Assembly: GCA_031285905.1 (NCBI GenBank)
Contig: JAITVH010000107.1
Location: 1 to 38,025, forward strand
Direction: 5' to 3'
Source of the DNA: Prevotella sp.
GTDB taxonomy: Bacteria > Bacteroidota > Bacteroidia > Bacteroidales > Dysgonomonadaceae
DNA length: 38,025 nucleotides
In this document: positions 25,227-34,188 of the stretch, one piece after another
Layout of the letters: each line of letters starts with the position of its first letter
Numbering within the stretch: the first letter of the stretch is position 1
Notes under the pieces: generated by a model
What the model was told of the DNA's origin: nothing
What the model saw: the letters and a program-made list of their open reading frames with translations, nothing else
Databases searched by the model: none
Program-made: the position numbers and the translations under genes

Positions 25227-26033
25227 TTACAGATACTCTACATTCAGAAAATGTGCGGCGCGTTTCTCCTTTGAAGGGACAACCATATAGTCTCCATATT
25301 GCTTCCGAAGATAGGTGTCTACGTCTTTAGGTGCAAAAAATTCTTTCCCTTCAAACATGACTTTACCGACAGGAAACATATAAGCTGCATTATGATTGGT
25401 GGAATTTCCAATACCATAACTGTGTAATATATTATCGGGCTTAGTTATTTTACAGATTCCCCGTGCCAGCCATTTTAGAAGCATCCCGATAGGATATAAG
25501 ATCAATGAAATAGTGAACTCATAAAAATATTTCAGAGAATGAAACGGTCTGCCTCTTTTGATCCTTCTGAAAGCCCTGCCATAAAAGAAATCGACAATGT
25601 TTTTTATCCAACGGTAACTCCTTTCTTCGGGAAAGATGTCAATGAATATTCCCTTTTCTTTATAGCGTGCCATATCTTCTTCCTCAGAATGGATGATGGA
25701 ATTCTTATCTCTTACTTTGGAAAACAGAAGACGGTAGCTTTTCTCTTTTGGTGTTTGCAGGTATAGATTATCCGGTAATTCTTCGGGTAGTATTTTGAGT
25801 AGTTTTTTATAGTCAGGTAATAATAGTTCGATATCTATATCATCATCCCAGGGAATAAATCCTCCATGACGCATAGCACCGAGCAATGTGCCGCCACTGA
25901 TCCAATAAGTAAGATTATGCTTATCGCAAATATCGGTAACAGCGATCAGTATATCCAGCATCTTGAGCTGCAGGGTTCTCAGTTCCGAACCATCGGGATT
26001 GTATAACTCTCTTAAGTTTTCGTTATCGTTCAT
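25227..26033 (-). CDS. LicD-family phosphotransferase
   Basis: A 268-residue protein with the LicD/nucleotidyltransferase-like core near the N-terminus: TYWISGGTLLGAMRHGGFIP, then WDDDIDIELLLPDYKKL, where the Asp residues bind metal. KGIFIDIFPEERSYRW follows. LicD proteins transfer phosphocholine or another phospho-alcohol from a CDP-activated donor to a surface glycan. It is the last gene of the glycan cluster and overlaps the GT2 gene by 4 bp. No choline uptake or activation genes (licABC) are visible here, so the transferred group is uncertain. Confidence 0.9.
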   Translation of the reverse strand: MNDNENLRELYNPDGSELRTLQLKMLDILIAVTDICDKHNLTYWISGGTLLGAMRHGGFIPWDDDIDIELLLPDYKKLLKILPEELPDNLYLQTPKEKSYRLLFSKVRDKNSIIHSEEEDMARYKEKGIFIDIFPEERSYRWIKNIVDFFYGRAFRRIKRGRPFHSLKYFYEFTISLILYPIGMLLKWLARGICKITKPDNILHSYGIGNSTNHNAAYMFPVGKVMFEGKEFFAPKDVDTYLRKQYGDYMVVPSKEKRAAHFLNVEYL

Positions 26034-27034
26034 TGCTTCTTTCTTAAGAAAAGTACCAGTTTAAACAGTTTCAGAAAAACGGAAGGATTAAGCGTCTTAA
26101 AAGTTGGGAATAAAGCTTTCCCATACTTCTTTTGTGCGACACATAGGACAATCCATCTCGACCATAGAAAAGCAATAAAATCAGATTGATTATAAAGCTT
26201 TTTGACATTGTTCTGTTTCAGCAGCTTGGAAAACCAAGCGGAAACATTATCCGTTACAATAGTTGATATATTTTGTTTGTTGCCAAGCTGATAGAGCCTG
26301 AATGTTATTTTGTGATAATATAACTCCTCATTTGTCGGATGCAGTCCTAATGTCTCTATTTGATTTTCAATGACTTTATCTTTTAACTTATCTTGTATTT
26401 CATTATTCAGCACCGAAACATTTGAGTCGTGCCAACGATATTGTAGCAGGTCTTTGCCGATGTTAGCGATTTTGCCCAACCGGGCTATCCTGCACCATAG
26501 CTCATAATCCTCTACATGCTTGTAGGCCTCATCATATCTGTTATCCTGCAATATTTCCCTGCGTATCATCATACTGGGATGAACAAATGGAGGAGAGAAC
26601 AATAGATTGATTTGCAAAAGATTATTTTCGGTAAGATTACGGATCTTTCCTGTAGCTTTATCCTCATTGTCGATCACAATGGCATTTGTACCGCACATTA
26701 TATGGTCAGGATGATACTCCAGAAAATCAACCTGTTCCTGCAGTCGGTGGGGCTGCGAAATATCATCAGCATCCATCCGGGCAATATACCGGCCATGACA
26801 ATAGTCAATACCTTTGTTCAGGGTTTTGATCAATCCTTGGTTCTCAGGATTCTTTATATAATAGATGCGTTCATCTTCAAACCGGTTGATCACAGCCTCG
26901 CTATTATCTGTTGACCCGTCATTGATCAGTATCAGCTCCCAGTCGGTAAAAGTCTGGGAAATAATGCTCCCGATTGCCTTATCAAGGAATCGTTCGGCAT
27001 TGTAGACGGGCATCAGAACGGATACTTTCGGCAT
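26030..27034 (-). CDS. Family 2 glycosyltransferase
   Basis: A 334-residue GT-A enzyme. The N-terminus VSVLMPVYNAERFLDKAIGS and LILINDGSTDNSEAVI binds the nucleotide sugar, and RMDADDIS is the metal-binding D-x-D. HVEDYELWCRIARLGK carries the general base motif ED. The C-terminal 120 residues are basic and may contact the membrane or acceptor lipid. It lies between the fucosyltransferase (9 bp gap) and licD (4-bp overlap), so it should add one sugar to the same oligosaccharide. The donor and linkage are unknown. Confidence 0.94.
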   Translation of the reverse strand: MPKVSVLMPVYNAERFLDKAIGSIISQTFTDWELILINDGSTDNSEAVINRFEDERIYYIKNPENQGLIKTLNKGIDYCHGRYIARMDADDISQPHRLQEQVDFLEYHPDHIMCGTNAIVIDNEDKATGKIRNLTENNLLQINLLFSPPFVHPSMMIRREILQDNRYDEAYKHVEDYELWCRIARLGKIANIGKDLLQYRWHDSNVSVLNNEIQDKLKDKVIENQIETLGLHPTNEELYYHKITFRLYQLGNKQNISTIVTDNVSAWFSKLLKQNNVKKLYNQSDFIAFLWSRWIVLCVAQKKYGKALFPTFKTLNPSVFLKLFKLVLFLRKKQ

Positions 27035-27043
27035 AATCTTATT

Positions 27044-27928
27044 TTATAGTTTAATCCAGCCTTTAGGATAAAAGTCATCTAATAATTTATTCTTGTCTTC
27101 GCTCAGAAACCATTTGTCAGGAGCAATTACAATCTTATTAGGATTGGGATTGAGCCATGCACCCCACCAGCTAAAACTGCTGTTGGCTATCACATTATGT
27201 CTGCATAAACTCATCATTTGCATATCGATATAGCTATCCTCTTCTTTGTTCCAATCAACAAATGTTGCAGAATGATTATCAAAATTAAGATTTTCTTTTA
27301 CCCATTCCTGATCATCGGAAAAAATAAAAATATCAGGGTTTTCTATTTTTCTGCTTATATGTTCAATCGCTTTTTCGTAATACGCCCTATCGCAAGTGAC
27401 GAAATTAGCAGCCGCATTTTTATTGCTCAGGTAGTCGCCACGCCGTATATGTACAGCCACAGAATTGGTTGCTTTTATTTTTTTATATAGTTCGAAATTC
27501 TTTCCTGTTAAAGGATTGATAAAAGTAAAGTCACGCCTTATATCACTTTCTATTTCCTTAAAATATTTCTCATTCTGAAAATTGCCATACATATATACAC
27601 TACCTTTTTTTATTTCCTGTATGTATGGCAGGTATTGAATAGCAAGCGTATCAGTATAGAAGCCGAATACTGAAAAGAATTTTCTATACTTTTGGGCATA
27701 AGGGTATGTCTTATTCAACAATTTTCCTTTCAATGTATTCCTTTTCTCTATATCAATATCGAATACGCTCAGTTCAAAGTTGCGCTTGGTGGTCTGTGTC
27801 TTTTTATCAAGTGCATAGGTATCGAAGACCAGCGATGTATGCAGCCGGACAGCTACCGCTTTAGCAGCCGCATACTGAAACATCTGATTTCCCAAGCCCC
27901 CCGATAATAAGATTGTAACCATATTCAA
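27044..27928 (-). CDS. GT11 alpha-1,2-fucosyltransferase-like enzyme
   Basis: A 294-residue protein matching GT11. The N-terminal ILLSGGLGNQMFQYAAAKAV, the donor motif VAVHIRRGDYL, VTCDRAYYEKAIEHI, FIFSDDQEWVKENL, and NSSFSWWGAWLNPNPNK are all present. GT11 members transfer fucose from GDP-fucose to galactose in alpha-1,2 linkage, making H-antigen-like caps; some use other sugars. It overlaps the flippase stop by 4 bp. A start two codons later (Met3) is also possible and would be closer to family members. Confidence 0.92.
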   Translation of the reverse strand: MNMVTILLSGGLGNQMFQYAAAKAVAVRLHTSLVFDTYALDKKTQTTKRNFELSVFDIDIEKRNTLKGKLLNKTYPYAQKYRKFFSVFGFYTDTLAIQYLPYIQEIKKGSVYMYGNFQNEKYFKEIESDIRRDFTFINPLTGKNFELYKKIKATNSVAVHIRRGDYLSNKNAAANFVTCDRAYYEKAIEHISRKIENPDIFIFSDDQEWVKENLNFDNHSATFVDWNKEEDSYIDMQMMSLCRHNVIANSSFSWWGAWLNPNPNKIVIAPDKWFLSEDKNKLLDDFYPKGWIKL

Positions 27929-29370
27929 ACATTCAGTTTTTTACCCTTGATTATACTCAGGAAGTCGTCCATAACTTTAGATCCTGCCAGCTTCAACAAT
28001 ATCAGATATACTGAGGCTCCTATAACACCTTGTAGCACTAGCAACAATAAATTATTACTGATATAAACTGATAAAAAGTATAATGGGCCGAATGAGAGAA
28101 CAGCTAAAAATGCATAAGGGAGTACATCTTTCAATATATGAAACATTTTATATCCGATAATCCGTCCTGTAACGTAATATTCGCTAAAGAAAGTAATGAC
28201 TGTCATAATGCTTACTACCCAAAGCATTTGGCTGATTCCGTAATAGCTGGCGATAAATATACCTAAAACAGTTAACAGGTTTCTTGTAAACTCCATTGTA
28301 AGTAAAAGCCCCGACCTGCCTAGTGACTGTAACAAAGAGGTCAGTAGATAGAGTAATGGCAAAACAGAACTGCCTACCGACAAAATACGGAGCATAGGAA
28401 TAGCACCGATCCATTTTTCGCGCAAGAAAGTGAGTACAATCGGGTCGGCAGCTACAAAGGTGAAAGCTGCAAGCGGGAAACAAACAAAACTAATAACCCT
28501 TACTATCTTGCGGAATACCCTGTTCCTCCTTTCCTGATTGTCTCCGATATTATTCAATAACGGAAATGTGACACTGGACAAACTGCTTGCAATGACCGAT
28601 TGGGGAACATACCCGAACTTGGTGGCATTCGAGTAATTACCCGCATCGCTAAATAAGAATTTCTTACCCATAATCATCGAAGTGATATTCCCTGCAATCT
28701 GGTTGAATAGAGAGTTTAGCAAAAGCTTAGAACTATAGTTATATAAAGCTTTGATTCTCGCCAGTTGAAAGCCTTCTTTGGGATACCACTTTACCCACAT
28801 CCACAGGAACAACGAACGCAGCATAGCCTGCAAAACCTGTTGTACGGCAAGGCTCCATACGCCATACTTGAAATATGCCATAGCGACAGCTACCATTCCC
28901 GATATCAAAGACGCTAAAATGGAAATCCGCGCATTGGTCTTGAAATCCATTTTCTTTATTAAATGGACATTCTGAATAATACCAAGGGCATTGAATACAA
29001 ATCCAAGAAATACAAAGCGGGAAAGTCCAGTCAGTACAGGCTGTTTATAAAAAGCGGCTATCCAGGGAGCAGCAATGAAAAGTATGATATAGATAGTGAC
29101 ACTTATTCCAATGTTGAAATAGAAAATAGATGCATAGTCCGCTTCATCAGCATTCTGCTTTCTGATTAGGGCAGAAGAAAAACCACTCTCCTGCATGATA
29201 TTGGCTACAGCGCTAAAGATAACGAGAACAGCTATCAAACCAAGTTCATCCGGTATAATAAGCTGCGACAGAATAAACATAAAGGCAAGCTGCAAAAACT
29301 GCTGCCCTCCTTTGTCCATAAAACTCCAGAAAAGAGCTGATGTCGTCTGTTCTTTTAGCGATTTAGCCAT
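27925..29370 (-). CDS. Polysaccharide flippase (MOP superfamily, Wzx/WzxC-like)
   Basis: A 481-residue polytopic membrane protein with about 14 hydrophobic segments. The N-terminal SLKEQTTSALFWSFMDKGGQ and MQESGFSSALIRKQNADEAD are characteristic of WzxC/TuaB-type lipid-linked oligosaccharide transporters, which move repeat units across the inner membrane. ILSVGSSVLPLLYLLTSLLQ follows in the C-terminal half. It sits 9 bp after the FkbM methyltransferase gene and overlaps the GT11 gene, fitting an exported surface glycan. No polymerase (Wzy) is seen in the window. Confidence 0.93.
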   Translation of the reverse strand: MAKSLKEQTTSALFWSFMDKGGQQFLQLAFMFILSQLIIPDELGLIAVLVIFSAVANIMQESGFSSALIRKQNADEADYASIFYFNIGISVTIYIILFIAAPWIAAFYKQPVLTGLSRFVFLGFVFNALGIIQNVHLIKKMDFKTNARISILASLISGMVAVAMAYFKYGVWSLAVQQVLQAMLRSLFLWMWVKWYPKEGFQLARIKALYNYSSKLLLNSLFNQIAGNITSMIMGKKFLFSDAGNYSNATKFGYVPQSVIASSLSSVTFPLLNNIGDNQERRNRVFRKIVRVISFVCFPLAAFTFVAADPIVLTFLREKWIGAIPMLRILSVGSSVLPLLYLLTSLLQSLGRSGLLLTMEFTRNLLTVLGIFIASYYGISQMLWVVSIMTVITFFSEYYVTGRIIGYKMFHILKDVLPYAFLAVLSFGPLYFLSVYISNNLLLLVLQGVIGASVYLILLKLAGSKVMDDFLSIIKGKKLNV

Positions 29371-29379
29371 TATAAGTTT

Positions 29380-30051
29380 TTACTGTTTCAACTTCCAGTT
29401 TTCCCAGATAAATGGGTACTGGTAAGTCAGTTCGTGAGTTTTAGATAATTTATCTTGTATTTTGGTCATCTTCTCTTTAGCATCAGGGAAGAAATCATGG
29501 AACTGCACCTGTATCTCATTGGTAGAGTGGATGTATTTACTGTTGATCAATCGTTCGAGAAGCTCATATTCACTGCCTTCTATGTTGATTTTCATTAATG
29601 AAACTTTCTCAATATTATTTGCGTCCAACCAATCTACAATATCTTCTATCTTTATGTTGATCGAATCCTTACCCACATTGCGATGAACAGAACTGGAATA
29701 CTGATTGACTGACATTGATTCGGTACTGGCATGGCCTCCTAAGCCAATCTCATAAATTTCTATTTTTCTATTTTTTTTGAATCGTTTTCTCATTTGTTCT
29801 ACAAAATGAGGAACAGGCTCAAATACCTTAATCCGGCAACTGTAGCGGGCGTAGATTTCAGCCGAAAAGTCGCCATGAAATCCGCCGATATCCATTACAA
29901 GGGAGTTTTCGTCCAATTCATGGACAGGAATCAGATTATAATCACCATTGTCGGCTCTCCACTTTTTTATAGATTTATCCTGTTCGGTAGGAAAATAGTT
30001 TTGTCGGATGTATACTTTTATTTTGTTAAAAAAGGAGATTAATTTCTTCAC
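29380..30051 (-). CDS. FkbM-family SAM-dependent methyltransferase
   Basis: A 223-residue Rossmann methyltransferase. The SAM-binding motif is SLVMDIGGFHGDFSAEIYAR, followed by IKVFEPVPHFVEQMRKRFKK. The FkbM hallmark DIVDWLDANNIEKVSLMKIN and IEGSEYELLERL is present. Such enzymes O-methylate sugars in surface polysaccharides and natural products. It is the first gene of the five-gene glycan operon and should modify the same glycan. It faces away from the plus-strand Ig-like gene. Confidence 0.92.
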   Translation of the reverse strand: MKKLISFFNKIKVYIRQNYFPTEQDKSIKKWRADNGDYNLIPVHELDENSLVMDIGGFHGDFSAEIYARYSCRIKVFEPVPHFVEQMRKRFKKNRKIEIYEIGLGGHASTESMSVNQYSSSVHRNVGKDSINIKIEDIVDWLDANNIEKVSLMKINIEGSEYELLERLINSKYIHSTNEIQVQFHDFFPDAKEKMTKIQDKLSKTHELTYQYPFIWENWKLKQ

Positions 30052-30259
30052 TGATTACGTATTTGTTCGTTAAAGTGCAAAAATACAAAATGTTTAGCTG
30101 TAATTCTTACACAAGGATTATTATAATCCGAAAAATAATGAATTTAGAATACTTTGCAAGTAGTAGCCATCCCATTTTCTTCTTCTATTCTTACCCTTTT
30201 CATGATTTTTCTTATCGTTTATCTGGTACAAAAAGATGCCTAATGTTAAAATTTTTTCC

Positions 30260-30267
30260 TATATTTG
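30260..30267 (+). promoter_or_regulatory. Candidate -7 box for the Ig-like protein gene
   Basis: TATATTTG fits the Bacteroidetes TAnnTTTG consensus and is followed by GCAATT. The -33 region lacks a clear TTTG. If used, the leader is about 320 nt. Confidence 0.4.
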
Positions 30268-30423
30268 CAATTGGAAAAAGTAATGTAGTGCTATCTCATT
30301 CACAAAAGAACACAGTCTTACACGCTATGTCTATATCTGAAAATTCAGATGTAAAGTAATTATACCAGAGAGGACAAGCTTCTGTATCTATTTTGCACTA
30401 TATATATAAACTAAATAATTGGG

Positions 30424-30478
30424 CCTTTAAATTGGTAGACGGGAAAACCGTTAAAGGTATTTTATCCAGTCTTACTGG
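30424..30478 (+). other. Small inverted repeats in the leader of the Ig-like gene
   Basis: CCTTTAA (30424-30430) pairs with TTAAAGG (30451-30457), enclosing a small CGG-GAAAA-CCG hairpin. A second hairpin, CCAGT-CTT-ACTGG (30466-30478), follows. They could fold in the mRNA leader about 120-170 nt before the ATG. They match no RNA family I know. Confidence 0.3.
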
Positions 30479-30596
30479 TTACTGGCAGTGGCTTAGAATA
30501 TTAGCCCACGAAATGAAACACGCTATTGTATGTTCTTTCTTTTTTGAAAGGCAAATTATTGGATAATAATTGATCTTCACAAATAAAACTAAACTT

Positions 30597-32462
30597 ATGA
30601 AAACCTCGTATCTGATATTGGGAATTTTATTGTCGACCCTTTATCTACCTGTTCATCTGTTAAACGCTCAGATAACGATTGGATCGCATATCAAACCCAT
30701 AGAAGGGGCTTTACTTGACTTAAAAGAACAAACACCATCTTCAGACAATATCACTGCTGTCAAAGGACTGTTATTGCCCCGTGTAAACCTCAGTGAGCCG
30801 GATCAGCTTTATCCGATGTTTGAAGCAGGTTCGGCTCCGGACAAATATAAGTTTGGAACACAAGAACTGGATAAAACTAATGAAGATCCGGTACATACCG
30901 GACTGACAGTATATAACCTGACAGATGACTGCCTATTCTGTCCCGGGGTATATACCTGGACAGGTATAGTCTGGAATAAGCTCGGAGAAGCCTGTTGCCC
31001 ATGCCTGTTTTCGGTGACCTCAGGCGGTACGCTTCATCAAAGCGTGTATTTGGGCGAGACCCCGACACTCGGGGCGGTGACTGCAAATTATTCTGATGGC
31101 GGGACACATGACACCGCATACCAATGGTACATCAATACTTCAGCTCTGAATACAGGTGGAACGGCTATCGCGGAAGCTCCCGATCATACACATATTCTGC
31201 TTCCGACACGAACGTCAGCTACAGGAACTTATTACTTCTATTGTGTAGCAACCAATACATGTAATAATAAGAGTATGGCTTCTGACGTGTATACTGTGGA
31301 GGTGACCGATCCTTGTGCCGGTGTTGCTGTAACGGGAACAACCGACGGCAGCGTATGCGGTTCGGGTACGGTAACCTTGGCGGCAACGGCAAGCTCAGGT
31401 TCTGTCATACGTTGGTATGATGCAGCTACGGGTGGGAACTTACTGCAAACCGGGACAGGTGGAACCGATATTTATATTACCGGAAATCTATCAGTCACCA
31501 CAACCTATTGGGTAGAAGCTTATAATGCAACTTATAACTGTGTATCACCAAAAAAAGCGGTTGTTGCAACGGTAAATGAAATACCGGCTGCACCAACAGG
31601 AGCCGTAGGCGCGTCGGTATGTCAAAACACCACAGCATCCCTGTCTGTGACTGCTCCGACCGGCTGCACTATAGACTGGTACGATGCGGCAACAGGCGGA
31701 AGCATGGTAGCCAGTGGTACTAATCCATTTACAACACCTAGCTTATCAGCTACAAAAATATATTACGCAGAAGCGCGTAACGCTACAACAGGTTGTAGGT
31801 CTGTAAGCCGGTTGGCTGTTACAGCTACTGTCATATTACCGCCAAGTATAACTGCAACACCTTCGGGAACTACATTAAATGCAAATGGAGCTACTACTGT
31901 CACTGCTAGCGCTACCCCGAGCACGGGTGCAACTATCCGGTGGTTCGATGTTGCCACTGGCGGAACATCAATTGGCACGGGAAATACTTATCAGACGTCG
32001 CCGGACTGTGCTGATAAATATGTGTATGCGGAAGCTTATAACAGTTGCGGAGTTAGCACCCGTACACCATATACCGTTGTGGGTGTACAAGTTAAGCTAC
32101 ATGGTACGGTAACGATCAGCAGGATTGATAGCTTCAATGATCACGTTAGTGTTACGTTTAGTGACAATACTCTTCCTGCTGCCAGTTGGGCTACCATGAG
32201 TAGCAACAGGTTCACATGGTTGACTCCGACTATTACTGTTAATCCAAATACATACACTTCCCGAATCGGAATGGACACATCAGCGGGTAGTTTCTGGTGG
32301 ACTTTGCGCGGTTATTTTGGTGGATGTGCATGGGAACTTCAGGTTGAATCTGATGGTGCATGGCGTGCATATACATATACGTTAAGTGTTGGTTCAAGTA
32401 CACTGACAAGTGGTACTTTCAATACGAATAGTGATGGTGTACGTACCTCTTTCTCGTTTTAA
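30597..32462 (+). CDS. Secreted multi-domain protein with CHU_C-type Ig-like repeats
   Basis: The start is placed at the ATG of MKTSYLILGILLSTLYLPVH because it begins a signal peptide ending near LLNAQ; a TTG nine codons upstream is less likely. The 621-residue product begins with the module shared with the FISUMP protein (ITIGSHIKPIEGALLDLKEQ, then CPGVYTWTGIVWNKL; about 25-140). After one divergent beta-sandwich (about 150-240) come three Ig-like repeats of about 80 residues, marked by IRWYDAATGGNLL, IDWYDAATGGSMV and IRWFDVATGGTSI, each ending in YAEAxN or similar. A last unique domain rich in Ser/Thr and Trp ends in VRTSFSF. Such repeats occur in cell-surface proteins. It is the only plus-strand gene and runs into the convergent eptA-like gene with a 3-bp gap. 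Confidence 0.85.
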   Translation: MKTSYLILGILLSTLYLPVHLLNAQITIGSHIKPIEGALLDLKEQTPSSDNITAVKGLLLPRVNLSEPDQLYPMFEAGSAPDKYKFGTQELDKTNEDPVHTGLTVYNLTDDCLFCPGVYTWTGIVWNKLGEACCPCLFSVTSGGTLHQSVYLGETPTLGAVTANYSDGGTHDTAYQWYINTSALNTGGTAIAEAPDHTHILLPTRTSATGTYYFYCVATNTCNNKSMASDVYTVEVTDPCAGVAVTGTTDGSVCGSGTVTLAATASSGSVIRWYDAATGGNLLQTGTGGTDIYITGNLSVTTTYWVEAYNATYNCVSPKKAVVATVNEIPAAPTGAVGASVCQNTTASLSVTAPTGCTIDWYDAATGGSMVASGTNPFTTPSLSATKIYYAEARNATTGCRSVSRLAVTATVILPPSITATPSGTTLNANGATTVTASATPSTGATIRWFDVATGGTSIGTGNTYQTSPDCADKYVYAEAYNSCGVSTRTPYTVVGVQVKLHGTVTISRIDSFNDHVSVTFSDNTLPAASWATMSSNRFTWLTPTITVNPNTYTSRIGMDTSAGSFWWTLRGYFGGCAWELQVESDGAWRAYTYTLSVGSSTLTSGTFNTNSDGVRTSFSF

Positions 32463-32465
32463 TAA

Positions 32466-34175
32466 TTAAGGGTTTAAACCAGCTCTGGATTGAAGCCCAA
32501 CATATAAAACTTTATCTACCCTCACATCTGAATGATGCGGGGGTAGATATTTTTTTCCCATGTCGATATATGGATACGTATTTTTGTCTACATGAAAAAT
32601 GTATTTTCCGGCTTCTGTTGCCTTTTCAACTACTTCGTCAGTAACCTCATATCCCATTATTTCGGAAAGTATATATATCGAACTGGATGTATTGATTAGC
32701 GAAGTTTCCGGATCGATATACCTGTACACGATGGAGTCCACAGGAAGCGGACTATTGTTGATTGTTACCAAAGGCACGTCGAATAAACCCTGATCGAAGA
32801 CCAGTACACCATGTCCGCCATTATCAACCAGTTCGGCGTGGTCTGAGAAGTAATAAAGCACTGATGAACTATCCTGCTGCATTATATCATATATATTCCT
32901 CAACAAGCGGTCAGTGTGATGAATTGAGCGGTCATATTCCAGCATCTTTGTCTTTTTGCCGGGTAAAGCCAAAGCGTCTTCTTCATCATATCTTTCGTTG
33001 TAAGGTACATGGCTGCCAAGCAGGTGAACAACAAAAAATTGCTTTTTATCCGGTTTATAGGCTTCTTGTATATAGGTCAATAGCTTTAAGTCCTCTTTTG
33101 CAAAATCCTTTTCAAAATAAGATTCTGTGGCATTTGCCGAAACGAAGCCGATATAGCTTTCGCTTTCTCCTACTTTGTCCTGATTCGATATCCAGACTGT
33201 TTCATATCCTGCTTTATTGGCAAGGTCTATTATATTGAAATTCTCAAAGAAAGGTTTTACATCTTTTGGCGTAGAGAATGACAGGATAATGCGCAACGCA
33301 TCGCGTGTAATAGATGCAGGTGAGTAAGCATCATAGTGGTGCAAAACATCAGGAGCTGCATATGCCAGACTGTCAAAGAAAGGGCTGGTTTTTTGCGGAT
33401 AGCCATACAGCGAATAATGTGAACGGCCGGCACTTTCGCCTATGATAAAGAATATCTTTTCAGGACTTTCTTTTCCGGTATTGAATTGCACTCCTGTGGG
33501 CATCTGCTTTTCCAGATCGAGGAACTTTCTCATTTGATACATTTCATGCTGATAGGCAATAAATGTAGACATATCTCCATATACCAACGGAAAATTAGAT
33601 GCTACAACTGAATGTATTCCTATAACCGGCATATTCGCAATAAAGTCTTCATACTTAAGTGACTTTATCTTCCAGTATGCTATAGCAGGCATTACAATAA
33701 CCCAATAGCCCAAAAGAAGTATTAATGATACTTTACGGGATAACTTGCTCGCTTTAAGCTCCCGTTGCGACATCAGTATGAGGAAAAGACTTGCAACCAG
33801 CACTGCAATAGCAGGCATAACAGCCTCTGACATTACTCCGGCAGCTTCTGTAGGATTTGTCTCCAATATAGATGCCATTGTTCCTATCGACATCTGGTTG
33901 GAATATACAAAGGCAAAATAAGCATCGAACGAAACAAAAATGGCCAGAATAATGGATATCCAAAGGCTGTACTTTGTCTTCGCCAGTATATTAAGGATCA
34001 GGACGAATGACAGAGCGTTAACCAATGCCGGTTTGCTGACTATATAAAGAGCCAGAACGGAAATGACACAAAAATAGGCAAGGCATAAAATAGTGAATTT
34101 ATAACTCCACAAGAATTCTCCGGCCTGCTTTATATACTTATTTATTTTGTCCACAATGCATTGTTTATATGGCAA
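32466..34175 (-). CDS. Phosphoethanolamine transferase (EptA/CptA-like, alkaline phosphatase fold)
   Basis: A 569-residue inner-membrane enzyme with five N-terminal hydrophobic segments (to about residue 170) and a periplasmic sulfatase-like domain. IFFIIGESAGRSHYSLYGYP carries the metal-binding Glu, YSPASITRDALR the likely nucleophilic Thr, and VVHLLGSHVPYNERY and YYFSDHAELVDNGGHG the metal-binding His/Asp. The family moves phosphoethanolamine from phosphatidylethanolamine to lipid A, core sugars or glycans, and lipid A modification lowers binding of cationic peptides such as polymyxin. Target specificity is not readable from the sequence. It follows the YitT gene by 13 bp and probably shares its transcript. 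Confidence 0.9.
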   Translation of the reverse strand: MPYKQCIVDKINKYIKQAGEFLWSYKFTILCLAYFCVISVLALYIVSKPALVNALSFVLILNILAKTKYSLWISIILAIFVSFDAYFAFVYSNQMSIGTMASILETNPTEAAGVMSEAVMPAIAVLVASLFLILMSQRELKASKLSRKVSLILLLGYWVIVMPAIAYWKIKSLKYEDFIANMPVIGIHSVVASNFPLVYGDMSTFIAYQHEMYQMRKFLDLEKQMPTGVQFNTGKESPEKIFFIIGESAGRSHYSLYGYPQKTSPFFDSLAYAAPDVLHHYDAYSPASITRDALRIILSFSTPKDVKPFFENFNIIDLANKAGYETVWISNQDKVGESESYIGFVSANATESYFEKDFAKEDLKLLTYIQEAYKPDKKQFFVVHLLGSHVPYNERYDEEDALALPGKKTKMLEYDRSIHHTDRLLRNIYDIMQQDSSSVLYYFSDHAELVDNGGHGVLVFDQGLFDVPLVTINNSPLPVDSIVYRYIDPETSLINTSSSIYILSEIMGYEVTDEVVEKATEAGKYIFHVDKNTYPYIDMGKKYLPPHHSDVRVDKVLYVGLQSRAGLNP

Positions 34176-34188
34176 AGATAAAACAATT

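Larger units (their letters stand above)
30052..30596. other. Divergent intergenic region between the glycan operon and the Ig-like gene
   Basis: This 545-bp region separates two divergent genes. A minus-strand -7-like box TATTTTTG (30078-30085) could serve the glycan operon, and a plus-strand box TATATTTG (30260-30267) the Ig-like gene. The latter implies a long leader of about 320 nt with small hairpins at 30424-30457 and 30466-30478. A weak open frame (about 30362-30567) has no start codon and no clear homology. I see no convincing gene. Confidence 0.5.

Noticed and set aside
30063-30359. 98-residue plus-strand frame in the divergent intergenic region
   Set aside because: It overlaps both promoter candidates, has an unusual Phe/Ser/Lys-rich composition and no recognisable domain. 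It is probably a chance frame.
30362-30567. Open stretch with VDGKTVKG resembling the DGKT motif of ISAs1-type transposases
   Set aside because: There is no start codon before the motif, no other transposase motif and no inverted ends. The match is too short to call an IS remnant.
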